Below are positions 43,208-51,507 of a stretch of 64,000 bases of DNA, piece after piece; the first letter of the stretch is position 1, and each line of letters starts with the position of its first letter. This DNA comes from SIG603 sp963589785 (lineage in GTDB: Bacteria > Bacillota > Clostridia > Oscillospirales > Acutalibacteraceae). The position numbers were made by a program, and so were the translations under genes. The notes below the pieces were generated by a model. It worked only from the letters and a program-made list of their open reading frames with translations, was not told the DNA's origin and did no database searches. The DNA lies in NCBI GenBank assembly GCA_963589785.1, contig CAVAMJ010000003.1, positions 168,003-232,002 of the forward strand. The letters run 5' to 3'.

Positions 43208-43236
43208 TTGCAAATTAATAATAATTGATGTATCAT
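43208..43236 (+). promoter_or_regulatory. Predicted promoter of the C-S lyase gene
   Basis: TTGCAA (43208-43213) and TATCAT (43231-43236), 17 bases apart, 40 bases before the ATG. The rest of the AT-rich gap from 42991 holds nothing else I can name. Confidence 0.6.
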
Positions 43237-43275
43237 CATAATAGAAATTTTTTGGAAAGAAGACAGGTGTTCCCA

Positions 43276-44475
43276 ATGAAATACGATTTTACTTCAATTA
43301 TTGACAGAAGCGGCACAAATCAGATTGCTGTTGATAAAATTCCGATTCCTAACGTTGAGGTCAAGGAGGGCTTCTCCAAGATTCCGATGTGGGTTGCAGA
43401 TATGAACTTTGCGACAGTTCCGACTATCCAGGAGGAGATCATCAAGAGAGTTCAGTCCCCAACATTCGGTTACTATTCAATCAGCGACGAGTACTACGAT
43501 TCTATCATTGATTGGCAGTCTAAGAGAAACGGTGTAGAAGGACTCGCAAAGGAAAACATCGGCTATGAGAACGGTGTTCTCGGCGGTGTTGTCACAATCG
43601 CAAACGTTCTTTGCTCAAAGGGCGACAAGATTCTTCTCCATTCACCTACATATATCGGCTTCACTCACTGCCTCGAGAACAACGGCTATGACCTTGTTCT
43701 CTCCGAGCTTGTTCAGGACGAGAACGGCGTTTGGAGAATGGACTACGAGGACATGGACAAGAAGCTCAAGGAGAACAACATCCACTGTGCTGTTTTCTGT
43801 TCACCACACAACCCTTGCGGTAGAGTTTGGGAGAAGTGGGAGATTGAGAAGGCAATGGAGGTTTATGCTAAGAACGATTGCTGGGTAATCTCCGATGAGA
43901 TCTGGTCAGACATCATACTCAACGGCAACAAGCACATTCCTACTCAGTCTGTTTCCGAGTGGGCAAGAGAGCACGTAGCCGCTATGTATGCTCCGTCTAA
44001 GACATTTAACCTCGCTGGTCTCCAGGGCTCATACCACATCATTTACAACAAGTGGCTCAACGACAGAGCACTCAAGGAGTCCTCACTTTCTCACTACAAC
44101 GCTTGCAACGTTCTCGCTATGCACGCACTCATCGGTGCTTACAAGCCTGAGGGTCACGAGTGGGTTGAGGAGTTGAAGGAAGTTCTCTCCGATAACGTAA
44201 ACTACGCTTACGACTTCATCACAAAGAACTTCAAGGGCGTTAAGCTTGCTAAGCCTGAGGGCACATATATGCTCTATCTCGACTGTGAGGAGTTCTGCAA
44301 GGAGCATGACATCACAATCGACGAGCTCCAGGTCAAGGGCGCAGAGGTCGGCGTTATCTGGCAGGACGGTCGTCCGTTCCACAAGCCGTATGCAATCAGA
44401 ATGAACCTCGCTGTTCCACATTCTCTTTGCGTTGAGGCTTTCGACAGACTTAATAAGTATGTCTTTAACGCTTAA
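43276..44475 (+). CDS. MalY/PatB-family aminotransferase (C-S lyase)
   Basis: A 399-residue fold-type I PLP protein of the MalY/PatB group, usually a cystathionine beta-lyase or C-S lyase splitting cystathionine or cysteine and releasing H2S or homocysteine. PMWVADMNFATVP at the N-terminus, CSPHNPCGRVW, and the PLP lysine in APSKTFNLAGLQGSY (about residue 240) are visible. The start was trimmed to the ATG at 43276 with AGGTG upstream. Codon bias is extreme, implying very high expression, unusual for this family. Monocistronic. An aminotransferase role cannot be excluded. Confidence 0.92.
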   Translation: MKYDFTSIIDRSGTNQIAVDKIPIPNVEVKEGFSKIPMWVADMNFATVPTIQEEIIKRVQSPTFGYYSISDEYYDSIIDWQSKRNGVEGLAKENIGYENGVLGGVVTIANVLCSKGDKILLHSPTYIGFTHCLENNGYDLVLSELVQDENGVWRMDYEDMDKKLKENNIHCAVFCSPHNPCGRVWEKWEIEKAMEVYAKNDCWVISDEIWSDIILNGNKHIPTQSVSEWAREHVAAMYAPSKTFNLAGLQGSYHIIYNKWLNDRALKESSLSHYNACNVLAMHALIGAYKPEGHEWVEELKEVLSDNVNYAYDFITKNFKGVKLAKPEGTYMLYLDCEEFCKEHDITIDELQVKGAEVGVIWQDGRPFHKPYAIRMNLAVPHSLCVEAFDRLNKYVFNA

Positions 44476-44494
44476 TTAAAAAATAAAAAGATTT

Positions 44495-44524
44495 AGGCTC
44501 TCCGTTTTCGGAGAGCCTTTTTGC
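44495..44524 (+). terminator. Terminator of the C-S lyase gene
   Basis: A perfect 10-bp stem (44495-44504 with 44509-44518) followed by TTTTT. Confidence 0.92.
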
Positions 44525-44546
44525 TGTCATTTTAAGCTTAGAACAA

Positions 44547-44577
44547 CAAAAAAGCAGCCCTCCAAAAGGAGAGCCGC
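44547..44577 (-). terminator. Terminator of the uraA-upp operon
   Basis: A GC-rich stem with two mismatches (44554-44563 with 44568-44577), followed on the minus strand by a T run. Confidence 0.75.
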
Positions 44578-44592
44578 AAATTTTAAAATAAA

Positions 44593-45237
44593 TTACTTTG
44601 TACCGAAGATACGGTCGCCTGCATCGCCGAGACCCGGGCAGATGTAAGCGTCCTTGTTCAGCTCTCTGTCGAGATGACCGACATAAATCTGAACATCAGG
44701 GTGAGCCTTGTGAAGTCTCTCAAGTCCCTCGGGAGCTGCGATGATGCACATGAACTTGATCATCTTGCCGCCCTGCTTCTTGATCTGATCAATAGCGTCA
44801 ACAGCAGAACCGCCCGTTGCGAGCATTGGGTCTGTTACGACGATAAGTCTTTCTTCAATCGGCTTAGGAAGCTTGCAGTAGTAAGGTACAGGCTCATGAG
44901 TTTCCTCATCTCTGTACATACCGATGTGACCAACCTTAGCTGTCGGAACGAGTGCGAGCACACCGGATACCATTCCGAGACCTGCACGAAGAATCGGAAC
45001 GATTGCAAGTGTTCTGCCTGAGATGACAGGAGTTTCAGTTGTCTCGATAGGAGTTTCAACCTCGATGTTTGCTGTAGGGAGGTCGCTGAGAGCCTCAAAG
45101 CCCTCGAGCATTGCGATTTCCTCAACCAGCTTACGGAACTCGTTTGTTCCTGTGTTCTTATCTCTGAGCTTAGAGATCTTGTGCTGGATGAGCGGATGAG
45201 TCATAATGAAGATGTTATTTTCGTTGTAAAAATCCAT
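44593..45237 (-). CDS. upp: Uracil phosphoribosyltransferase
   Basis: A 214-residue Upp forming UMP from uracil and PRPP. The PRPP loop is VTDPMLATGGSAVDAI (residues about 130-145) and the uracil-binding C-terminus is YICPGLGDAGDR. The N-terminal block HPLIQHKISKLRDKNTG is characteristic. It starts two bases after uraA's stop codon, with the ribosome site inside uraA, so uptake and conversion are co-expressed. Confidence 0.96.
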   Translation of the reverse strand: MDFYNENNIFIMTHPLIQHKISKLRDKNTGTNEFRKLVEEIAMLEGFEALSDLPTANIEVETPIETTETPVISGRTLAIVPILRAGLGMVSGVLALVPTAKVGHIGMYRDEETHEPVPYYCKLPKPIEERLIVVTDPMLATGGSAVDAIDQIKKQGGKMIKFMCIIAAPEGLERLHKAHPDVQIYVGHLDRELNKDAYICPGLGDAGDRIFGTK

Positions 45238-45239
45238 AA

Positions 45240-46640
45240 TTATTCCTCTGTTTCTTTGTTGTCGCTGCTCTTGATGTAAACGCCACGGCTCTGGTCGCCC
45301 TCTGGGTTCTTGCCGAACTCGTAGTCGTTGCCAGGGAGGATAGCGTTAAGTGCGATACCTGCGATAGCAGCGATTGCAAGACCTGTGAGTGTGATTGAAG
45401 CAGAACCAACCTGGAATGTGAGTCCGCTTGAGAAGCCGAGACCGCAAACGAAGATAACAGCTGCGATGATAAGGTTTCTTGACTTTGTGAGATCAACCTT
45501 GTTCTCGACAACATTTCTAACACCAATAGCGGAAATCATACCGTAGAGCATGAAGGAGATGCCGCCGATGATTGCTGTAGGCATGGTGTGAATGATGCTT
45601 GAGAACTTAGGAATGAAGGAGAGAACAACAGCAAATACTGCGGCAATTCTGATAACTCTCGGGTCAAAAACTCTTGAGAGCTCGAGAACGCCTGTGTTCT
45701 CGCCATAGGTTGTGTTGGAAGGACCGCCGATTAAGCCTGCAAAAGCTGTTGCAAGGCCGTCGCCGATGAGGGTTCTGTGAAGACCCGGATCCTCGATGTA
45801 GTTTCTGCCGACAGTCGCGCTGATAGCAGAGATGTCACCGATGTGCTCCATCATGGAAGCGATTGCGATAGGAGCCATAACGAGAATGGATGTTAAGTCA
45901 AACTTTGCAATCTGGAAATTAGGAAGACCGACGATAGCAGCCTGAGCAACCGGCTGGAAATCGAGGATTGCAGAGCCGTCAGCATTTGTCATTCCAAGAG
46001 CATTGAGAATGATTGCAGCTACGTAAGAAATAACAACACCCATGAGAATAGGAATGATTTTGAACATTCCCTTGCCCCAAATGTTGAAAATGATAACAGT
46101 AGCAAGTGCGATGAAAGCGAGAAGCCAGTTTGTAGAAGCGTTTGAGATAGCGCTGCTTGCAAGGGAAAGACCGATGCAGATGATAATAGGACCTGTAACA
46201 ACAGGAGGGAGGAACTTCATAACCTTCTTTACACCGACAATCTTGATGATAGCGGCAAGAATGAGGTAGAGAAGACCTGCAACAACAACACCGCCGCAAG
46301 CGTAAGCGCATTTGTCGTTAGCGCTCATATTTGCATACATGCCTGTGTCAAGACCGGCAACGGTGGAGAAACCGCCGAGATAAGCAAAGGATGAGCCGAG
46401 GAATGCGGGAACCTTCATCTTCGAGCAAACGTGGAAGAGAAGTGTGCCGACACCTGCACAGAAGAGTGTTGTTGAAACGGTAACACCTGCTGTGAGTTCG
46501 TCTCCAAAATAGCTTCCGATCAAAATCGGAACGAGTACTGTTGCACCGAACATAGCAAACATGTGCTGAAGTCCGAGAATGAGCATTTTCGGAACGCCTA
46601 AGGTTCTGGCGTCATAAATGCCCTTTTTTTCATTTTCCAT
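45240..46640 (-). CDS. uraA: Uracil permease (NCS2/UraA)
   Basis: A 466-residue NCS2 transporter with about 14 hydrophobic segments that brings uracil into the cell with protons. LGLQHMFAMFGATVLVPIL near the N-terminus, EHIGDISAISATVGR (catalytic Glu region) and TTYGENTGVLELSRVFDPR are classic UraA motifs. It is the first gene of the uraA-upp operon. GGAGG is seven bases before the ATG. No PyrR-binding motif was recognised in its leader. Confidence 0.95.
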   Translation of the reverse strand: MENEKKGIYDARTLGVPKMLILGLQHMFAMFGATVLVPILIGSYFGDELTAGVTVSTTLFCAGVGTLLFHVCSKMKVPAFLGSSFAYLGGFSTVAGLDTGMYANMSANDKCAYACGGVVVAGLLYLILAAIIKIVGVKKVMKFLPPVVTGPIIICIGLSLASSAISNASTNWLLAFIALATVIIFNIWGKGMFKIIPILMGVVISYVAAIILNALGMTNADGSAILDFQPVAQAAIVGLPNFQIAKFDLTSILVMAPIAIASMMEHIGDISAISATVGRNYIEDPGLHRTLIGDGLATAFAGLIGGPSNTTYGENTGVLELSRVFDPRVIRIAAVFAVVLSFIPKFSSIIHTMPTAIIGGISFMLYGMISAIGVRNVVENKVDLTKSRNLIIAAVIFVCGLGFSSGLTFQVGSASITLTGLAIAAIAGIALNAILPGNDYEFGKNPEGDQSRGVYIKSSDNKETEE

Positions 46641-46675
46641 GGTATACCTCCATCAATTTAATATACTAACTAGAG

Positions 46676-46684
46676 ATTATACCA
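46676..46684 (-). promoter_or_regulatory. Extended -10 promoter of uraA-upp
   Basis: On the minus strand TGGTATAAT is a perfect -10 with TG extension, about 35 bases before the uraA ATG; the -35 is poor. Confidence 0.6.
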
Positions 46685-46732
46685 TATATTCGGTAAAAAT
46701 AAATATATATAACACAAAAAACTTTAGATATT

Positions 46733-46767
46733 GAAAAAATCGGTGAAAGTTCTAAACATTCTCCGAT
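46733..46767 (-). terminator. Terminator-like hairpin between the acyltransferase-like gene and uraA
   Basis: On the minus strand an ATCGG/CCGAT stem extended by internal pairs is followed by TTTTTT. An alternative upstream hairpin shares the same ATCGGAG bases, so the two are mutually exclusive. Since the uraA promoter is downstream, the simplest reading is a terminator of the acyltransferase-like gene. Confidence 0.6.
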
Positions 46768-46871
46768 ATATAGCTGTTCTATATGGAGAAAAGGCAAAAA
46801 GAAATATTTAAAATCAAGTATATTCACAATTTAAACTTAAACAGTTGAATTGTGCCTATGTTTTGTTTCTT

Positions 46872-47753
46872 TTACTTATTTATTCTCACACCGAAGCCGT
46901 AAGCCATATCGTTTCCCTTTTTCAGCCAATTTACTATGCTTTTTTGCATGGTGGTGCTTTGAGGGAGATCGTCGGGATTTCCGTCATATTCCTTGCCGAA
47001 AACTCGCCAGCAGTCGCCGTAGTCCGGGTCGATATGCTTATGGAAAACATAAAATTCCTTTTGAAATTCTATGATATTCATGCTTTCAGGGAAAATCTCG
47101 AGATTGTCGGGGTTCATAAGCCACGATTCGCAGAAGAGAACCATAGGCTTTTCACATGTTTCTTTCTTGAAAAACTCCTTGGCACGCTTATATGAATCCG
47201 CTCTCATTTCTTTTGTGAATTTTCCGCAAGACGGAATATGCACGCTGTAAACAGTATCGCCGTGATTGATTTTCACGCCCTCGTATGTGATTTCTGGGAG
47301 TTCTTCTGGATAAGAAAGTCGCTCAAACTCAAGTCTGCCGAGCTTTACTATGTTGCACTTGAAGAAAATATCATACCAGTGTTCCACGAAATTTCCCCAA
47401 ACACCTTTTACTGTTTTGCACTCGAAAAGCTTATACTTTAAATCAAGTATAGTTTCCCAGAAGATTTTATCGTCGATTCCCTTTTTGCGAAAATCGGATA
47501 ACATTCTTTCGGATGCCAATACAAGGAAAATGAAATTTACGGTGTAAAGGTGAATGTTGGTTTTCTCTGCCAATTCCTCACGCAATTTTTCGGTTGAGGG
47601 GACAGAGCAGTCATGAGAGTAGAGATAATCGATTATTTCTTTTAATTCATTCTCATGAGCTGGCACGAGAGCGTTAAAGCTATCTAGAAGATAATCGTTC
47701 GCCTCGCTCGGCATATCGGCACGCTTTAAAAATTCTAAGTAATGTTCTCTCAT
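46872..47753 (-). CDS. GNAT-C/DUF5596-like acyltransferase-domain protein
   Basis: A 293-residue protein resembling the DUF5596 (GNAT_C) acyltransferase-like proteins of Firmicutes: VPSTEKLREELAEKTNIHLYTVN and VLFCESWLMNPD are the recognisable blocks. Catalysis is not proven and no acyl-CoA motif is obvious. The ATG at 47753 was taken; a TTG 15 bases upstream is less likely. It starts 25 bases after the esterase stop on the same strand and is probably co-transcribed with it. Possible role: acylation of a carbohydrate or sugar chain handled by the esterase, an inference from adjacency only. Confidence 0.65.
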   Translation of the reverse strand: MREHYLEFLKRADMPSEANDYLLDSFNALVPAHENELKEIIDYLYSHDCSVPSTEKLREELAEKTNIHLYTVNFIFLVLASERMLSDFRKKGIDDKIFWETILDLKYKLFECKTVKGVWGNFVEHWYDIFFKCNIVKLGRLEFERLSYPEELPEITYEGVKINHGDTVYSVHIPSCGKFTKEMRADSYKRAKEFFKKETCEKPMVLFCESWLMNPDNLEIFPESMNIIEFQKEFYVFHKHIDPDYGDCWRVFGKEYDGNPDDLPQSTTMQKSIVNWLKKGNDMAYGFGVRINK

Positions 47754-47778
47754 AAAAAGTAATATCAAAAGTAAAAAA

Positions 47779-48624
47779 TCAAAGCTTATAGTCGAATTGT
47801 TTGTTCAGCCAATTTTTGCTGAGCTTGACCCACTGATTGTTTTGGTCGCTCGGTGAGCTTACTTCGTTTGTACAGACGCTCATTCCGTGGTCGCCGTCCG
47901 GGAAGATGTGACACTCGAAGCTTATCTTGTTTTTCTGAAGAGCCGTGATAAGCTTGATTGTGTTCTCGACAGGGACGAGACCGTCCGTCACCGTGTGCCA
48001 GACGAAAATCGGTGCGCAGTCGGAGTCGACACGCTTTTCAAGTGAGAAGAAGTTGAATTTTTCACTGCCCTTTTCGCCGCCGCTGACGGACTTTATGGAG
48101 TCCTCATGAGCAAATTCGTCTGCTGTGATGACAGGATAGGCGAGAATCGCGGCATTCGGTTTATTTTTGTCGTTTTGAGTATCGAAAACAGCCTTGAATT
48201 TCTCGTTGTTCCAGAGAATTGCAGATGAAGCCGCAAGATGACCGCCAGCACTGAATCCGCAGACAGCGATTTTGTCACTGTCACAGCCCCATTCATCGCT
48301 GTGGTCACGAATAGTCATGATGAGTGAGGAAAGTTCCTTTAGCGGAAGAAAATCCTTTGCAAGCTCTCCGACAGAGTAATTTAGAATAAAAACATTGTAT
48401 CCCGCTGAAAGGTACTCGAATGCTACGGGGTCTGCTTCTCTTTGCGAAGTGAAGAGATATGCTCCGCCCGGGCAAACGATAACGCTCGGATACTTCTCAC
48501 GGTAGCCGTTCGGAAATGCGTTGATAAAATCTTTCATTTCTACAAGTGGCTCATGCAAATAAGCAGTCACCATACCCTGTGAAATTTCATCGTTTTCAAT
48601 TGCTTTAAATTCAAGTTTTTTCAT
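47779..48624 (-). CDS. Alpha/beta-hydrolase, acetyl-esterase-like
   Basis: A 281-residue alpha/beta hydrolase. Oxyanion CPGGAYLF, nucleophile Ser in CGFSAGGH (about residue 125), Asp in TVTDGLVP and His in DGDHGMS form a full triad. The arrangement is that of the BD-FAE/acetylxylan-esterase-like group that removes acyl groups from plant sugars or their oligosaccharides. There is no signal peptide, so it acts inside the cell. Its start has no strong ribosome site (AAAAGG, seven bases). It precedes the acyltransferase-like gene. Confidence 0.85.
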   Translation of the reverse strand: MKKLEFKAIENDEISQGMVTAYLHEPLVEMKDFINAFPNGYREKYPSVIVCPGGAYLFTSQREADPVAFEYLSAGYNVFILNYSVGELAKDFLPLKELSSLIMTIRDHSDEWGCDSDKIAVCGFSAGGHLAASSAILWNNEKFKAVFDTQNDKNKPNAAILAYPVITADEFAHEDSIKSVSGGEKGSEKFNFFSLEKRVDSDCAPIFVWHTVTDGLVPVENTIKLITALQKNKISFECHIFPDGDHGMSVCTNEVSSPSDQNNQWVKLSKNWLNKQFDYKL

Positions 48625-48636
48625 AGTGTTTACCTT

Positions 48637-48673
48637 TTGAAAAAGTCCCCGACAATCAAAATGCGGGGACTTT
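48637..48673 (-). terminator. Terminator of pgmB
   Basis: A perfect 10-bp stem (48642-48651 with 48664-48673) followed by T's on the minus strand. Confidence 0.88.
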
Positions 48674-48693
48674 CTGTCAGATTGGATATTGAT

Positions 48694-49335
48694 TTATGCA
48701 AGGATGTCCTCTACAGAAATATCAGCGAGAGTTGCGCCCGCAACGTCTGCCTTCTCGTACTTGGAAGCATCGCCGACAGCAACAGCCTTCATTCCGCCAG
48801 CTTTAGCGGCATCGATTCCTGCGTAAGCGTCCTCAACAACAGCCGCATCGGACGGGTCTACACCCAAAAGCTTTGCCGCAAGGAGGAAAACCTCAGGATC
48901 CGGCTTAGAGTGTGTGATCTGGTTTCCGTCAGCAACAGCATCGAAGAAATCTCCGAGTCCGATTTGCTTTAAGATGACAGGGGTGTTCTTTGAGGAAGAA
49001 CCGATAGCAAGCTTAACTCCCTTTGCACGAAGTGCGTTAAGAGTGTCCATGACACCCGGAAGAATATCGTTCGGTGTGAGCTCGACTAAGCTTTCACGAT
49101 AGATGTCGTTCTTCTTTGTTGCCATAGCTTCTTTTTCATCATCTGTATAGGTCTTGGTAGCCTTTTCAAGGATAATCTCGAGGGATGCCATACGGGAAAC
49201 GCCTCTTAAGCGGTTATTGATAACCTCATCGAAGTAAATTCCCTCTTCGTCTGCCATGGCTTTCCATGCTTTGTAGTGGTAGCCGTCAGTAGAAACGATA
49301 ACACCGTCAAGATCGAAAATAACTGCATTTTTCAT
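48694..49335 (-). CDS. pgmB: Beta-phosphoglucomutase
   Basis: A 213-residue HAD-superfamily mutase turning beta-glucose-1-P (from maltose or trehalose phosphorolysis) into glucose-6-P. The FDLDGVIVST nucleophile motif, cap residues typical of beta-PGM (YHYKAWKAMADEEGI, then NNRLRGVSR), motif II GSSSKNT, and DAYAGIDAAKAGGM are visible. Start trimmed to the ATG at 49333-49335 (AAAGGA upstream). No phosphorylase gene is nearby; it is monocistronic with its own terminator. Confidence 0.93.
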   Translation of the reverse strand: MKNAVIFDLDGVIVSTDGYHYKAWKAMADEEGIYFDEVINNRLRGVSRMASLEIILEKATKTYTDDEKEAMATKKNDIYRESLVELTPNDILPGVMDTLNALRAKGVKLAIGSSSKNTPVILKQIGLGDFFDAVADGNQITHSKPDPEVFLLAAKLLGVDPSDAAVVEDAYAGIDAAKAGGMKAVAVGDASKYEKADVAGATLADISVEDILA

Positions 49336-49473
49336 GGTAATCAATCCTTTTCTGTACTTAGTTAATATTGTGAAAAATCGGTAATTCTATTTTATATTAA
49401 AAGTCTGTCAAAAACAAGAATTATATAAAGTGCAATAAAAAAATACAGAGAAGTATGAAAATACTACATATAA

Positions 49474-50826
49474 TTACAAGTAGGAAATGAGTTTACCTAT
49501 GTTATTTACGATTAAATCGGGCTTGAACTCGCTTTTTGCGGCATCGTTTAATGTGCTCTCACCGCTTAGAACCAAAATCGAGGTGACTGCAGTGCCGTTT
49601 GCCACGGCAATGTCGGTATAAAGTCGGTCGCCAATGACGCAAAGCTCGTTTTCATTACAGCCAGTTGCTTTTAGCATATATTCGAGAGTATGGTGCGATG
49701 GTTTTCCGAAAAATTCGCACTGAACGCCTGTCGATGCTTTCACAAGAGCCGCCATAGAGCCGCAGTCTGGAATGAAGCCTGTTTCTGTCGGACAGTTGAA
49801 GTCGGGGTTAAGTCCGAAGATTTCCTTGCCGTCACGGACGAAGTCGCAAGCTTTCACAAGCTTATCGTAAGTGAGGGTGGTGTCAAAGCCGAGAAGAACA
49901 TAATCGGCATCGGTTTCGCTGATTTCTATTCCCGCTTGCTTCACGGCATTTTCGAGGTCTGGCGTACCGACAACATAGGCTTTTTGTTCTTTGCGATTTT
50001 CGATTAACCAATCGGTCATAACTCCGTTTGAAATGAGCATCTGGTTATCTCTTACGGAAATTCCCATTTTGTTTAGCTTATCAATATATGATTTGAAGTT
50101 CTTTGAGCTGTTGTTGGTGAAGAAGCAAAAGTCTCTGCCGCTTCTTTTGACCGCACTCAAAAAATCTTTTGTGTATGGAAAGAGATTATTTCCGAGATAA
50201 ATTGTTCCGTCCATATCAAGAACGAACACCTTTATATTTGACAGTTTATTTCGTATTTCGTTTTCATCGGAAAGACGAGCGGTTTCATCATTACCGTCTG
50301 TTAGAGAATAGAAAAGCTCCAAATATTCAGCTTCAACATCCTTAAACGGAACAAAATCATAATTGAGCTTGACATTTATTTTCGGCTCGGGCTCATCTTT
50401 GTTTTCTCCAAGGAGTTCTCTCAGGTCATAGAACATCAAGTCGTTGTCTATTTGCTTTAAAAGCTTTTTCTCTTCATCATTTAGATCACTGCCAAGAAAT
50501 TTCTCATAAATGAGGGAGAGAAGTGCGTCTTCATATCGAGAATATTCGGGCATGACATTTTTGAGCGGTCTCGGCACATCGGACATATAGCCTTCGGATG
50601 CATCGTGAATAAGACACGCAAGCTGCAGTCGCTTTGAGTATCCTCGCATTTTTGCTTCCTTACAGCAAAGAACGCAGTGACTTCCGACAGAAAAGAAAGT
50701 TTTAACCTGACCGTTTCCTCGGCAAGTGAGAGAAAGTGCGTGTGCAATATCTCTAATATCTATAAGCTCTGCTTTAGGGTTTACGGGGTCTATGTGCTTT
50801 CCCGTGTATGTTGTGATTTCGCTCAT
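49474..50826 (-). CDS. HD phosphohydrolase-HAD (NagD-like) fusion
   Basis: A 450-residue fusion. Residues 1-180 are an HD domain like YfbR-type 5'-nucleotidases, with metal ligands His 50 (GSH), His 74-Asp 75 (LIHDASEGYMSDVPRPL) and Asp 127 or 129. Residues 197-450 are a NagD-like HAD (class IIA cap) phosphatase, with nucleophile Asp 204 in LDMDGTIYLG, FTNNSSKN, GKPSHHTLEYM and the IGDRLYTDI metal motif. The ATG at 50824-50826 is taken (AAGAGG upstream). Both catalytic sites look intact in one frame. The HD half suggests removal of phosphate from deoxynucleotides and the NagD half from nucleotides or sugar phosphates. It overlaps no gene but starts two bases from the upstream small membrane gene's stop codon, so they share a transcript. 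Confidence 0.88.
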   Translation of the reverse strand: MSEITTYTGKHIDPVNPKAELIDIRDIAHALSLTCRGNGQVKTFFSVGSHCVLCCKEAKMRGYSKRLQLACLIHDASEGYMSDVPRPLKNVMPEYSRYEDALLSLIYEKFLGSDLNDEEKKLLKQIDNDLMFYDLRELLGENKDEPEPKINVKLNYDFVPFKDVEAEYLELFYSLTDGNDETARLSDENEIRNKLSNIKVFVLDMDGTIYLGNNLFPYTKDFLSAVKRSGRDFCFFTNNSSKNFKSYIDKLNKMGISVRDNQMLISNGVMTDWLIENRKEQKAYVVGTPDLENAVKQAGIEISETDADYVLLGFDTTLTYDKLVKACDFVRDGKEIFGLNPDFNCPTETGFIPDCGSMAALVKASTGVQCEFFGKPSHHTLEYMLKATGCNENELCVIGDRLYTDIAVANGTAVTSILVLSGESTLNDAAKSEFKPDLIVNNIGKLISYL

Positions 50827-50827
50827 G

Positions 50828-51292
50828 TTAACCTCTTCTTGTATCCGTGACATTGACGCCCTTTAAGAAAAGGTTAGTCATAAAGGTGGGATAGTTTTTG
50901 ATTGTTCCCGAAACAACGAATAATTCTTTGTTTCCGCTCAGACACTTAACAGCCTGAGCGTTATTTTGAACTATAATCTTAGCTTCGGTGATATCGGAAA
51001 AATGATAAGTACTTATTTTCCCGAGCGGCGTGCGGTATTTGATTTCATCGCCGTCAACCGTGATTTTCCATACTGCCGCACTCGCAAAAAGAATGAAACA
51101 AACTGCCGCAAATATGAGAAATATTATTCCTGCAAATAAAGACGAGCCTGTTATGAAATTAAGACCGACTAAAGAATCTACTATATTAAGTATAAAGAGA
51201 ATGAGAAAGAAGTCGCCGCCTATTGCCGATAGAATAGAAAGAAGTCTGCTTTTTTTGAGTTCGTATTTTTCGGGTATTAGCTTATCTGACAT
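50828..51292 (-). CDS. Small membrane protein with PH-like region
   Basis: A 154-residue protein. Two hydrophobic stretches (about residues 24-42 and 48-72) are followed by a beta-rich C-terminus (ITVDGDEIKYRTPLGKISTYHFSD) like bacterial PH domains. The family is not certain. It precedes the HD-HAD fusion on the same strand. Its own start has no clear Shine-Dalgarno site. Function unknown. Confidence 0.65.
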   Translation of the reverse strand: MSDKLIPEKYELKKSRLLSILSAIGGDFFLILFILNIVDSLVGLNFITGSSLFAGIIFLIFAAVCFILFASAAVWKITVDGDEIKYRTPLGKISTYHFSDITEAKIIVQNNAQAVKCLSGNKELFVVSGTIKNYPTFMTNLFLKGVNVTDTRRG

Positions 51293-51429
51293 AATCTTGC
51301 CTCACTTTCAGTTTGAGCTTTTTTTATGCTTCAGTATACAACTTAATTGTTACCAAAATGATAACACAGGTATAACATAAATGCAATTTTCAATATGAGA
51401 AAAAAGCCTTAATTTATCGATGAAATTTA

Positions 51430-51458
51430 TTGACAATAAATTCCCGCAATACTAAGAT
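51430..51458 (+). promoter_or_regulatory. Promoter of the GH51 gene
   Basis: Perfect TTGACA (51430-51435) and TAAGAT (51453-51458), 17 bases apart; a CGGAG/CTCCG hairpin (51467-51481) lies in the leader ahead of the ribosome site. Confidence 0.75.
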
Positions 51459-51507
51459 TAAGGTGGCGGAGAAAAGCTCCGTAAGCAACATTTGGGAGGA
51501 TTTTCAC

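Noticed and set aside
46733..46795. A possible attenuator (two mutually exclusive hairpins) controlling uraA-upp
   Set aside because: The likely extended -10 promoter lies downstream of the hairpins, so they are not in the uraA transcript; also no PyrR-binding consensus was seen. Kept only as a terminator.
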